From assembly GCA_029961685.1 (NCBI GenBank), contig JARWKL010000008.1, positions 15,285,981-15,349,980 of the forward strand: DNA of 64,000 nt, read 5' to 3'. Source of the stretch: Aristolochia californica (lineage: Eukaryota; Streptophyta; Magnoliopsida; Piperales; Aristolochiaceae). Positions 38,325 to 51,001 of the stretch are shown in pieces (the stretch's first letter is position 1; each line of letters starts with the position of its first letter). A model generated the notes under the pieces. It worked only from the letters and a program-made list of their open reading frames with translations, had not been told where the DNA came from and did no database searches. The position numbers and the translations under genes were made by a program.

Positions 38325-41300
38325 AGAAGTGGGAGGCGGGGGATTTTTAACAGAGTGTTGACTCCCAATACATAAGTCATTACTTACAAAAATATTGCCC
38401 GTTACGCTTGATAAATCACTTTACAATCATCTATGAATTCTAGGCCAGCTTTTTGTTAATGGGCAAAATAATGGCTTGTTTGACTCGGGTAAATATCCCA
38501 CTGCACGTACACTAGAGAATTTAATGTTATTCTCTATAAAAGGTTTGGATTCATAGGTCATTTGCATCTTTAACATGTTTCAAGCATGCATATCCATTTT
38601 TTAAAACATGTGGAGAAAAGATCTCTTTCTTATAAAATTCTCAGCTATTGGGTTAAACTAATGGAATTTCCCAAAACTTGGATAACAAAATTTTATGTTC
38701 ATTTGTGGTGAGTGATTAAATTTTCTTTACTTACTTTTGTTTATTGCTTTAAATTATTTCCACACATAAACTCTAAAATTTTGATTTTTTTGAGATCTAT
38801 TTGCCTTTTATCTCTTTTTTTTTATGAGATGAAGGGAAAGTGAAAACTCAAGTTTTGATTTAAGAAAAAAGTATACATCTAAAATGGAAATGGACAATGC
38901 ACAAATGTAGAGAGAGATAATTCAACCAAGTATCAGTAATTTTTAGGGATTTTAAACTATTTTTAATTTTTATATATTAGGTTCTATTATAGTTAGGAAA
39001 AGGGGGAGGTGAGGGATTTTTAAATGAGTGTTGACTACCAATCCATAAGTCATTCCATACAAAAATATAGCATGTTACGCATGATAAATCACTTTACAAT
39101 CAACTATGATCATTAGGTCAGCTTTTTGTAAATTGGAAATATAATGGCTTGTTTGAATCGGGCAAATATTCCAATGCACGTTAACTTGAGAATTTAATAT
39201 TATTCTTTTTAAAAGGTTCGGATCCATAGGTCATTGGCATCTTTAACATGTGCAGAAAAATCTTTTTCTTATAAATATCCGTGCTATTAGGGTTGAACTA
39301 GTTGAATTTCCAAAACTTGGATAACAAAACTTTTGTGTTCATTTGTGGTGTGTGAATAAATTTTCTTTACTTACTTTTGTTTATTGCTTTAAATTTTATC
39401 CATACATAAACTCTAAAATTTTCATTTTGTTGTGATCTATTTGCCTTTTTCCCTTTTCTTTGTTTACGAAATGAAGGGAAAGTGAAAAATCAAGTTTTGA
39501 TTTAAGAAAATAGTATACACCTAAAATGGATATGCACAATGCACAAATGTAGAAAGAGATAATTCCAAAAAGTGTCAGTAATTTTTAGGGATTATAAACT
39601 CTTTTTACTTTTTATATATCTGGTTCAGCAATCGTTGGGAAAAGGGGGAGGTAGGGGATTTTTAACAGAGTGTTGATTCCCAATCCATAAGTAATTCTTT
39701 AAAAAAATATAGCCCTTTACGAATGATAAATCACTTTAAAATCATCTGTGATCGTTAGGTCAACTTTTTGAAAATGGGCAAAATAATGGTTTGTTTGACT
39801 CGGGTCAATATCCCTCCACACGTTCACTTGAGAATTTAATGTTGTTATCTTAAAAAGGTTTGGATCCATATGTCATTTGCATCTTTAACATGTTTCAAGC
39901 ATGCATATCCATTTTTTAGAACATGTGTAGAAAAATCTCTTTCTTATAAAATTCCGAGCTATTTGGTTGAACTAGTGGAATTTAACAAACTTGCATAACA
40001 AAACTTGTGTGTTCATTTGTGGTGTGTGAATAAATTTTTTTTACTTACATTTGTTTATTGCTTTAGATTCTTTCCATACATAAACTCTAAAATTTTCATT
40101 TTGTTGTGGTCTATTTGCCTTTTATCTCTTTTTTTTTTTTTGTTTACGAGATGAAGTGATAGCGAAACTCAAGTTTTGATTTAAGAAAAAAATTATACAT
40201 CTAAAATGGAAATGCTTAAAGCACAAATGTAGAGAGAGCATATTCCAAAACGTTTCTGTAATTTTTAGGGATAGTAAAAACTTTTTAATTTTTTTATATC
40301 AGGTTCTGTAATTGTCGGGAAAAGGGGGAGGCAGAGGATTTTAAATTGAACGTTGACTCCCAATCCATAAGTCATTCCTTAAAAAAATATAGCCCGTTAC
40401 GTTGGATAAATCACTTTACAATCGTCTATGATCGTTAGGTAAACTTTTTGTAAATGGGCAAAATAATGGTTTGTTTGACTCGGGAAAATATCCCACCGCA
40501 CGTTCACTTGAGAATTTAATGTTATTCTCTTTAAAAGTTTTGGATCCATAGGTCATTTGCATCTTTAACATGTTTCAAGCATGTGTATCCATTTTTTAGA
40601 ATATGTGTAGAAAAATCTCTTTGTTATAAAATTCCTAGCTTTTAGGGTTGATGTAGTAGAATTTCCCAAACTTGGATAACAAAACTTTTGTGTTCATTTG
40701 TGGAGTGTGAATAAATTTTCTTTACTTACATTTTTTTATTTCTTTAAATTCTTTCCATACATATAATCTAAAATCTTTTTTTTTACGAGATTAAGAGAAA
40801 GTGAAAACTCTAGTTTTTTTTTAAGAAAAAAGAATACATAAAAAATGGAAGTGCACTAGCACAAATGTAGAGACAGATAATTGCAAAAAGTGTCTGTAAT
40901 TTTTAGGGATTGTAGACTCCTTTTAGTTTTATTTAACAGGTTCTGCAATCGTCGAGAAAAGGGGGAGGCGGGGGATTTTTAACTTAGTGTTGACTCCAAA
41001 TCCTTAAGTCATTCCTTACAAAAATATAGCCCGTTACGCATGATAAATCAACTTTTCAATCATCTATGATCGTTATGTCACCTGTTTTTAAATAGGCAAA
41101 ATAATGGCTTGTTTGACTTAGATAAATATCCCACCGCACGTACACTTGAGAATTTATTGTTATTCTCTTTAAAAGGTTTGGATCCATAGGTCATTTGCAT
41201 CTTTAACATGTTTCTAGCTTGCACATCCATTTTTTAAAACATGTGGAGAAAAATCTCTTTCTTATAAAATTCCTAGCTATTAAGGTTAAACTAGTGGAAT

Positions 41301-41633
41301 TTCCAAAACTTGGATAGCAAAAATTTTGTGTTCATTTGTGGCTTGTGAATAAAGTTTCTCTACTTACATTTGTTTATTGCTTTAAATTCTTTCCACACAT
41401 AAACTCTACAATTTTCATTTTGTTGTGATCTATTTGCCTTTTATCTCTTTTTTTTGTATATGAGATGTTGGGAAAGTGAAAACTCAAGTTTTGATTTACG
41501 AAAAAATAATACATCTATAATGGGAATTCACAATGCCAAAATGTAGAGAGAGATAATTCCAAAAAGTGTCTGTAATTTTTTGGGATTGTAAACTATTTTT
41601 AGTTTTTATATTTTAGGTTCTGCAATCATCGGA
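38325..41633 (+). repeat. Third partial relative of the duplicated block (M60-M64)
   Basis: M60 matches M41 and M68 ('ttaacagagtgttgactccc', 'ctaggccagctttttg'). M61 matches M42 and M69 (33-bp deletion, 'ttggcatctttaacatg', 'ataaatatccg'). M62 matches M38 ('agtaattcttta'). M63 matches M43 and M70 ('ttggataaatcac' against 'caggataaatcac', 'gatgtagtagaattt'). M64 matches M44 and M71 ('aatccttaagtc'). M60 to M68 and M61 to M69 are both about 5,345 bp apart, which is eight monomers. M63 lacks about 38 bp near 40,770. Confidence 0.78.
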
Positions 41634-43450
41634 AGAAGGGGGAGGCTTGGGGATTTTAACTGAGCGTTGAATGCCAATCCATAAGTCATTCCTCCCAAAA
41701 ATGTAGTCCTTTGCGCATAATAAATCACTTTACAATCATCTATAATCGTTAGGGCAGATTTTTGTAAATGGGCAAACCAATGGCTAGTTTGACTCAAGTA
41801 AATACACCACCGCATGTGACTTGAGATTTTAATATTATTCTCTATCAAATTTTTTGCATCCATAGGTCATTTTGCATCTTCAACATGTTTCATGCATGCA
41901 TATCTATTTTTTAAAACATGTGTAGAAAAATGTCATTCTTATAAAATTTCGAGCAATTAGGATTGAACTAGTGGAATTTCCCAAACTTGGATAAAAAAAC
42001 TTTTGTGTTCATTTGTGGTGTTTGAATAAATTTTCTTTACTTAAATTTTTTTATTTCTTTTAATAATTTCCATACATAAACTCTAAAATTTTCATTTTGT
42101 TGTGATCTATTTGCCTTTTATGTCTTTTTTTTGTTTACGAGATGAAGGGAAAGTGAAAACTCAAGTTTTTATTTAACAAAAAGTATAAATTTAAAATGGA
42201 AATGCACAATGCACAAATATAGAGAGAGATAATTCCAAAAAGTGTCTTTAATTTTTAGGGATAGTCAACTCTTTTTAGTTTTTATATATCAGGTACTGCA
42301 ATCGTCGGGAAAAGGGGGAGGCAGGGAGGTTTTTAACTGAGTGTTGACTCCCAATCCATATGACATTCCTAAAAAATATAACCCCTTAAACATGATAAAT
42401 AACTTTACAATCATCTATGATCCTTAGGTCAGCATATTGTTAATGGACAAAATAATGGCTTGTTTGACTCAGGAAAATATCCCACTGCACGTTCAGTTGA
42501 GAATTTAATGTTATTCTCTTTCAAAGGTTTGGATCCATAGTTCATTTGCATTTTTAACATGTTTCAAGCATGCATGTCCATTTTTTAAAACATATGTAGA
42601 AAAATCTCTTTCTTATAAAATTCCAAGCTATTAGGGTTGAACTAGTGGAATTTCCCAAACTTTGATAACAAAACTTTTGTATTCATTTGTGTTGTGTTAA
42701 TAAATTTTCTTTACTTACATTTGTTTATTGGATTAAATTCTTTCCACACATAACTTCAAAAATTTTCATTTTGGTTTGATCTATTAGCCTTTTATCTCTT
42801 TTTTTTGTTTACGAGATGAGGGGAAAGCCAAAAATCTAGTTTTGATTTAATAAAAAAGTATACATCTAAAAAGGAAATGCACAATGCACAATGCACAAAT
42901 GTAGCAAGAGATAATTCCAAAAAGTGCCCTTAATTTTTAGGGATTGTAAACTCTTTTTAGTTTTTATATATCAGATTCTGCAATCGTCGAGAAAAGGGGG
43001 AAGCGTGGGATTTTTAACTAAGTGTTGACTCCCAATCCTTAAGTCATTCCTTACAAAATTATAGCCCGTTACGCATGATAAATCACTTTATAATCATCTA
43101 TGATCGTTAGGTCAGCTTTTTGTTAATGGGCAAAACAATGGCTAGTTTGACTCAGGTAAATATCCCACCGCACGTTCACTTGAGAATTTAATATTATTCT
43201 ATATTAAAGGTTTGGATCCATAGGTCATTTCCATCTTTAACATGTTTCAAGCATGCATATCCATTTTTTAAAACATGTGTAGAAAAATCTCTTTCTTATA
43301 AAATTCCGAGCAAATAGGGTTGAACTAGTGGAATTTCCCAAACTTGGATAACAAAATTTATGTGTTCATTTGTGGTGTGTGAATAAATTTTCTTTACTAA
43401 CATTAGTTTATTGCTTTAAATTCTTTCCATACATAAACTCTAAAATTTTA
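41634..43450 (+). repeat. Type B satellite segment M65 to most of M67
   Basis: M65 (41634) has the 'ttgaatgccaatcc' head and 'caatggctagtttgac', related to M39 and M56. M66 (42310) is related to M57. A small 'acaatgcac' amplification lies at 42,879-42,900. M67 (42992) is ordinary until it merges with the tail that begins the second duplicated block. Confidence 0.8.
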
Positions 43451-46400
43451 ATTTAGTTCTGATCTATTTGCCTCTTAACTCTTTTTTTTGTTTACGAGAA
43501 GAAGAGAAAGTGAAAACTCTAGTTTTTATTTAAGAAAAAAGTATATATCTCAATTGGAAATGGACAATGCACAAATGTAGAGAGAGATAATTCCAAAAAA
43601 TATCTTGAATTTTTAGGGATTATAAAATCTTTTTTGTTTTTATTAATCTGGTTATGGAATCGTCGGGAGAAGGGGGAGACGGGGGATTTTTAACAGAGTG
43701 TTGACTCCCAATACTTGAGTCATTCCTTACAAATATATTGCCCGTTACGCAAGATAAATCATTTTACAATCATCTATGAACGCTAGGCCAGCTTTTTGTA
43801 AATGGGCAAAATAATGGCTTGTTTGACTCGGGAAAATATCCCACCGCACATACACTTGAGAATTTAATGTTATTCTCTTTAAAAGGTTTGGATCCTTAGG
43901 TCACTTGCATCTTTAACATGTTTCAAACATGCATATCCATTTTTTAAAACATGTGGAGAAAAATCTCTTTAAAATAAAATTCCCAGCTATTAGGTTTAAA
44001 ATAGTGGAATTTCCAAAACTTGGATAACAAAACTTTTGTGTACATTTGTGGTGTGTGAATAAATATTCTTTACTTACATTTGTTTATTGCTTTAAATTCT
44101 TTCAACACATAAAATCTAAAATTTTCATTTTGTTGTGATCTATTTGCCTTTTATCTCTTTTTTTTGTATACGATGTGAAGGGAAAGTGAAAACTCAAGTT
44201 TTGATTTAAGAAAAAAGTATAGATCTAAAATGGAAATTCACACTGAACAAATGTAGAGAGAGATAATTCCAACAAGTGTCAGTAATATTTCGGGATTTTA
44301 AAATCTTTTTAGTTTTTATATATCGAGTTCTACTATAGTTAGAAAAAGGGAGAGGCGAGGGATTTTTAACTGAGTGTTGACTCCCAATCCATAAGTCATT
44401 CCTTACAAAAATATAGCCCATTACGCATGATAAATCACTTTACAATCATCTACGATCGTTAGGTCAGCTTTTTATAAATGAGCAAAATAATGGCTCGTTT
44501 GACTCTGGCTAAAATTCCACTGCACTATAACTTGAGCATTTAATGTTATTCTCTTTAAAAGGTATGGATCCATAGGTCATTGGCCTCTTTAACATGTGTA
44601 GAAAAATTTCTTTCTTATTAATATCCGAGCTATTAGGGTTGAACTAGTTGAATTTTCCAAACTTGGATAACAAAACTTTTGTGTTCATTTGTCGTCAGTG
44701 AATAAATTTTATTTACTTACTTTTGTTCATTGATTTAAATTCTTTCCATACATAAACTCTAAAATTTTCATTTTGTTGTGATCTATTTGCCTTTTATCTC
44801 TTTTTTTTGTTTACGAGATGAAACGAAAGTGAAACTGAAGTTTTGATTTAAGAAAAAAGTATACATCTAAAATGGAAATGCAAAATGCAAAAAAGTAGAG
44901 TGAGATAATTCCAAAAAGTTTATTAATTTTTAGGGATTGTAAAAACTTTTTAATTTTTATATATCAGGTTCTGCAATCGTTGAGAAAAGGGGGAGGTGGG
45001 GGATTTTAAATTGAGTGTTGACACCCAATCCATAAGTCATTCCTTAAAAAATTATTGCCCGTAACGCAGGATAAATCACTTTACTATCATCTATGATCGT
45101 TAGGTAAGCTTTTTGTAATTGGGCAAAATAATGGCTTGTTTGACTCGGGCAAATATCCCATAGCACGTTCACTTGAGAATTTAATGTTTTTCTCTTGAAA
45201 AGGTTTGGATCCATATGTCATTTGCATCTTTAACATGTTTCAAGCAAGCATATGCATTTTTAAAAACATCTATAGAAAAGTCTCTTTCTTATAAAATTCC
45301 AAGCTATTAGGGTTGATGTAGTAGAATTTTCCAAACTAGGATATCAAAACTTTTGTGTTCATTTGTGGTGTGTGAATAATTTTTATTTACTTACATTTGT
45401 TTATTTCTTTAAATTCTTTCCATACATAAACTCTAAAATTTTTATTTTTTTGTTATCTATTTGCTTTTAATCTCTTTTTTATTTTCTGAGATGAAGGGAA
45501 AGCGAAAACTCTAGAGTTTATTTAAGAAAAAAGAATACATAAAAAATGGAAATGCACAATGCACAAATCTAGAGAGAGATAATTGCAAAAAGTGTTTGTA
45601 ATTTTTAGGGATTCTAGTCTCTTTTAAGTTTTATATATCAGGTTCTACAATCGTCGGGAAAAGTGGGAGGCGGGGATTTTTAACTCAGTATTGACTCCCA
45701 ATCCTTAAGTCATTCCTTACAAAAATATAGCCCCTTACGCGTGATAAATCAATTTATAATCATCTATGATCGTTAGGTAAAGTTTTTGTAAATGGGCAAA
45801 ATAATGGTTTGTTTGACTCGGGCAAATATCCCACCGCACGTACACTTGAGAATTTAATGTTATTCTCATTAAAAGGTTTGGATCCATAGGTGATTTGCAT
45901 CTTTAACATGTTTCAAGCATGCATATCCATTTTTTAAAACATGTGGAAAAATATCTCTTTCTTATAAAATTCCTAGCTATTAGGGTTAAACTAGTGGTAT
46001 TTCCAAAACTTGGATAACAAAACTTTTGTGTTCATTTGTGGTGTGTGAATAAAGTTTCTCTACCTACATTTATTTATTGCTTTAAATTCTTTCCACACAT
46101 AAACTCAAAAATTTTCATTTTTTTGTGATCTGTTTGCCTTTTATCTCTTTTTTTTTGTATACGAGATGTAGGGAAAGTGAAAACTTAAGTTTTTATTTAA
46201 GAAAAAGTATACATCTAAAATGGAAATGCACAATGGCCAAATGCAGCGAGAGATAATTCCAAAAAGTGTCTGTAATTTAGGAATTGTAAACTGTTTTTAG
46301 TTTTTATATATCATGTTCTTCAATCGTCGTGAAAAGGGGGAGGCGGGGGATTTTTAACCGAGTGTTAACTCCCAATCCAAAAGTAATTCCTTCCAAAAAT

Positions 46401-49400
46401 ATCGCCCGTTACAAATGATAAATCAATTTGCAATCATCTATGATCGTTAGGTCAACTTTTTGCAAATGGGCAAAATAATGACTTGTTTGACTCGGGTAAA
46501 TATCCCACCGCACGTACACTTGAGAATTTAATGTTATTCTATTTAAAAGGTTTGGATCGATCGGTCATTTGCATCTTTAACATGTTTCAAGCATGCATAT
46601 GCATTTTTTAAAACATGTGGAGAAAAATCTCTTTCTTATAAAATTCCTAGCTATTAGGGTTAAACTAGTGGAATTTCCTAAACTTGGGTAACAAAAATTT
46701 TGTTTTCATTTGTTGTGTGTGAATAAATTTTCTTTATTTATATTTTTTTATTGCTTTAAATTTTTTCCATACTTTAACTCTAAAATTTTCATTTTGTTGT
46801 GATCTATTTGCCTTTTATCTTTTTTATTTGTTTAGGAGAAGAAGGAAAAGCGAAACTCAAGTTTTGATTTAAAAAAAAAAGTATACATCTAAAATGGAAA
46901 TGCACAATGCAAAAATGCAGCGAGTGATAATTCCAAAAAGTGTTTGTAATTTTTAGGAATTGTAAAAACTTTTTAATTTTTAATATCAGGTTTTGCAAAC
47001 GTCGGGAAAAGGGGGAGGCGGGGGATTTTAAACTGAGTGTTGACTCGCAATCCATATGTCATTCCTTAAAAAAAAATAGCCCGTTACCCATGGTAAATCA
47101 ATTTTCAATCATCTATGATCTTTATGTCAGCTTTTTGTAAATGGGCAAAAAATTGGCTTGTTTGACTCGGGTAAATATCCCACCACACGTACACTTGAGA
47201 ATTTAATGTTATTCTCTTAAAAGGTTTGGATCCATAGGTCATTTGCATCTTTAACATGTTTCAAGCATGCATATCCATTTTTTAAAACATGTGGAGAAAA
47301 ATCTCTTTCTTATAAAATTCCTAGCTATTAGGGTTAAACTAGTGGAATTTCAAAAACTTGGATAACAAACCTTTTGTGTTCATTTGTGGTGTGAGAATAA
47401 ATTTTTTTACATACATTTGTTTATTGCATTAAATTAATTCCATACATAAACTCTAAAATTTTCATTTTGTTGTGATCTATTTTCCTTTTATCTCTTTTTT
47501 TTGTTTACGAGATGTAGGGAAAAGTGAAAACTCATGTTTTTATTTAAGAGAAAAGTATACCTCTAAGAGGGAAATTCACATTGCACAAATGTAGAGAGAG
47601 ATAATTCCAAAAAGTGTCAATAATTTTTAGGGATTTTAAACTCTTTTTAGTTTTTATATATCAGGTTCTGCAGTCATCGTGAAAAGGGGGAGGCTGGGGA
47701 TTTTTAACTAAGTGTTGACTCCAAATCCTTATGTCATTCGTTACAAATTTATAGGCCGTTATGCTTGATAAATCACTTTACAATCATCTATGATTGTTAG
47801 GTCAACTTTTTGTAAATGCGCAAAATAATGGCTTGTTTGACTTGGGTAAATATTCCACTACACGTTCACTTGAGAATTTAATGTTGTTCTCTTTAAAATG
47901 TTTAGATCCATAGGTCATTTGCATCTTTAACATGTGTAGAAAAATCTCTTTCTATAAAATTCCAAGTTATTAGGGTTGAAATAGTGGAATTTCCAAAACA
48001 TGGATAACAAAACTTTTTGTGTTCATTTGTGGTTTGTAAATAAATTTTCCTTACTTACATTTGTTTGTTGCTTTAAATTCTATCTATACATAAACTCTGA
48101 AGTTTTCATTTTGTTGTGATCTATGTGCCTTTTATCTCTTTTTTGTGTTTACGAGATGAAGGGAAAGTGAAAACTCAAGTTTTGATTTAAGAAAAAAGTA
48201 TACATCAAAAATGGAAATGCACAATGCACAAATGTAGAGAGCGATAATTCCAAAAAGTGCCTGTAATTTTTATATATTACTTTTCTGCAATCGTCGGGAA
48301 AAGTGGACGGCGGGGGATTTTTAACTGAGTGTTGACTCCCAATCTATAAGCAATTCCTTACAAAATATAGCGCATTATGCATGATAAATCACTTTACAAT
48401 CATCTGTGATCGTTAGGTCTGCATTTTGTAAATGGGCAAAATAATGGCTTCTTTGACTCGGGTAAATATCCCACCGCACGTACACATGAGAATTTAATGT
48501 TATTCTTGTTAAAAGGTTTGGATCCATAAGTCATTTACATCTTTATCTTGGTTCAAGCGTGCATATCCATTATTTAAAACATCTAGATAAAAAATCATTT
48601 CTTATAAAATTCCTAGCTATTAGGGTTAAAGTTGTGGAATTTCCCAAACTTGGATAACAAAAAATTTGTGTTCATATGTGGTGTGTGAATAAATTTTCTT
48701 TACTTACATTTTTTTATTGCTATAAATTCTTTCCACACATAAAGTCTAAAATTTTCTTTTTGTTGTGATCATTTTTGCCTTTTATCTATTTTTATTCTTT
48801 ACGAGATGAAGGGAAAGTGAAAACTAAATTTTTGATTTAAGAAAAAAGTATACATCTAAAAAGGAAATGCACAATGCACAAATGTAGAGAGAGATAATTC
48901 CAATAAGTTTCGGTAATTTTTAGGGAATTTAAACTCTTTTTAGGTTTTATGTATCAGGTTCTACAATCGTTGGGAAATGGGGAAGGAGGGGATTTTTAAC
49001 TGAATGTTGACTCCCAATCCATAAGTCATTCCTTAAAAAAAATAGCCCGTTACGAATGATAAATCACTTTACAATCATCTATCATCATTTTGTCAGCATT
49101 TGGTAAATGGGCAAAATAATGGATGGTTGGACTCGGGTAAATATCCCATCGCACGTGGACTTGAGAATTTAATGCTATTCTCTTTAAAAGGTTTGTATCC
49201 ATAGGTCATTTTCATCTTGAACATGTTTCTAGCATGCATATTCATTTTTTAAAACATGTGGAGAAAAATCTTTTCCTTATAAAAATCCGAGCTATGAGGG
49301 TTGATGTAGTGGAATTTCAAAAACTAGGATAACAAAACTTTTGTGTTCATTTGTCATGTGTGAAAAAAATTTCTTTACTTACATTTGTTAAGTGCATTAA

Positions 49401-51001
49401 ATTATTTCCATACAAAAACTCTAAAATTTTAATTATGTTGTGATCTATTTGCCTTTTATCTCTTTTTTTTGTTTACGAGAAGAAGGGAAATTGAAAAAAC
49501 TAGTTTTGATTTAAGAAAAAAGTATAAATCTAAAATGGAAAAGCACAATGCACAAATGTAGAGAGAGATACGTCCAAAAAGTGACTGTAATTTTTAGAGA
49601 TTGTAAACTCTTTTAAGTTTTTATATATCATGTTCTGCAATCGTCAAGAAAAGGGTGAGGTGGGGGATTTTTAACTAAGTGTTGACTCCTAATCCATAAG
49701 TCATTCCGTACAAAAATATAGACCGTTACACATGATAAATCACTTTACAATCTTCTATGAACGTTAGGTCAGCTTTTTGTGAATGGGCAAAATAATGGCT
49801 TGTTTTACTCGGGTAAAAATCCCACTGCAAGTTGACTTGAAAATTTAATGTTATTCTCTTTAAAAGGTTTGAATCCATAGGTCATTTGCATCTATAACAT
49901 GTTTCAAGCATTCATGTCCATTTTTTAAAACATGTGTAGAAAAATCTCTTTCTTATAAAATTCCGAGCTATTAGGGTTGAACAAGTTGAATTTCCAAAAC
50001 TTGGATAACAAAACTTTTGTGTTCATTTGTGGTGTGTGAATAAATTTTCTTTTCTTACATTTGCTTATTTCTTAAAATTCTTTCCATACATAAACTCTAA
50101 AATTTTAATTTGGTTGTGATCTTTTTGCCTTTTATCTCTTTTTTTTGTTTACGAGAGGAAGGGCAAGTGAAAACACTAGTTTTGTTTTAAGAAAAAAAGT
50201 ATACATCTAAAATGGAAATACATAATGCAAAAATTTAGAGAGAGATAATTCCAAAAAGTGTCTTGAATTTTTAGGGAATGTAAATTCTTTTTGTTTTTTA
50301 AATATCAGGTTCTGCAATCGTCGGGAAAAGGGAGAGGCGAGGGATTTTTAATTGAGTGTTCAGTTCTAATCCATAAGTCATTCCTTACAAAAATATAGCC
50401 TGTTACACATGGTCAATCACTTTACATTCATCTATGATTGTTAGGTCAGCTTTTTGAATATGGGCAAAATATTGGCTTGTTTGATTCGGGTAAATATCCC
50501 ACCGCATGTACACTTGAGAATTTAATGTTATTCTTTATAAAAGGTTTAGATCCTTAGGTCATTTGGATCTTTAACATGTTTCAAGCATGCATATGCATTT
50601 TTTAAAACATGTGGAAAAAAATCTCTTTCTTATAAAATTCTGAGCTATTTGGGTTGAACTAGTGCAATTTCACAAACTTGGATAAAAAAATTTTTGTATT
50701 CATTTGTGGTGTGTGAATATATTTTCTTTACTTACATTTTTTTATTGCTTTAAATTTTTTCCACACATAAACACTAAAATTTTCATTTTGTAGTTATCTA
50801 TATGCCTTTTATCTCTTGTTTTTGTATATGAGATGTTGGGAAAGTGAAAACTCAAGTTTTGATTTATGAAAAAATTATACATCTAAAATGGAAATGCACA
50901 ATGCACAAATGTAGAGAGAGATAATTCCTATAAGTTTTGGTAATTTTTAGGGATTTTAAAATCTTTTTAGTTTTTATATATCAGGTTCTGCAATCGTTGG
51001 G
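43450..51001 (+). repeat. Duplicated multi-monomer block, copy 2 (M67 tail to M78)
   Basis: This is the counterpart of 25.6-32.35 kb. It keeps an undisturbed M69 where copy 1 has the inversion, and undeleted M75 and M77 where copy 1 has deletions. It has one extra unit. M72 starts like M45, but its tail resembles that of M42 ('agcgaaactcaag', 'gtaaaaactttttaat', 'caggttttgcaa'). M73 starts like M43 ('ttttaaactgagtgttgac') but continues like M45 ('aacatgtggagaaaa', 'cctagctattaggg'). M74 lacks both the 33-bp AACATGT interval and about 25 bp near 48,268. Confidence 0.86.

Noticed and set aside
46804..47140. Overlapping open frames on both strands around the M72/M73 boundary
   Set aside because: Both are products of the chimeric monomer pair. 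Overlap on opposite strands over AT tracts without recognisable domains argues against coding.
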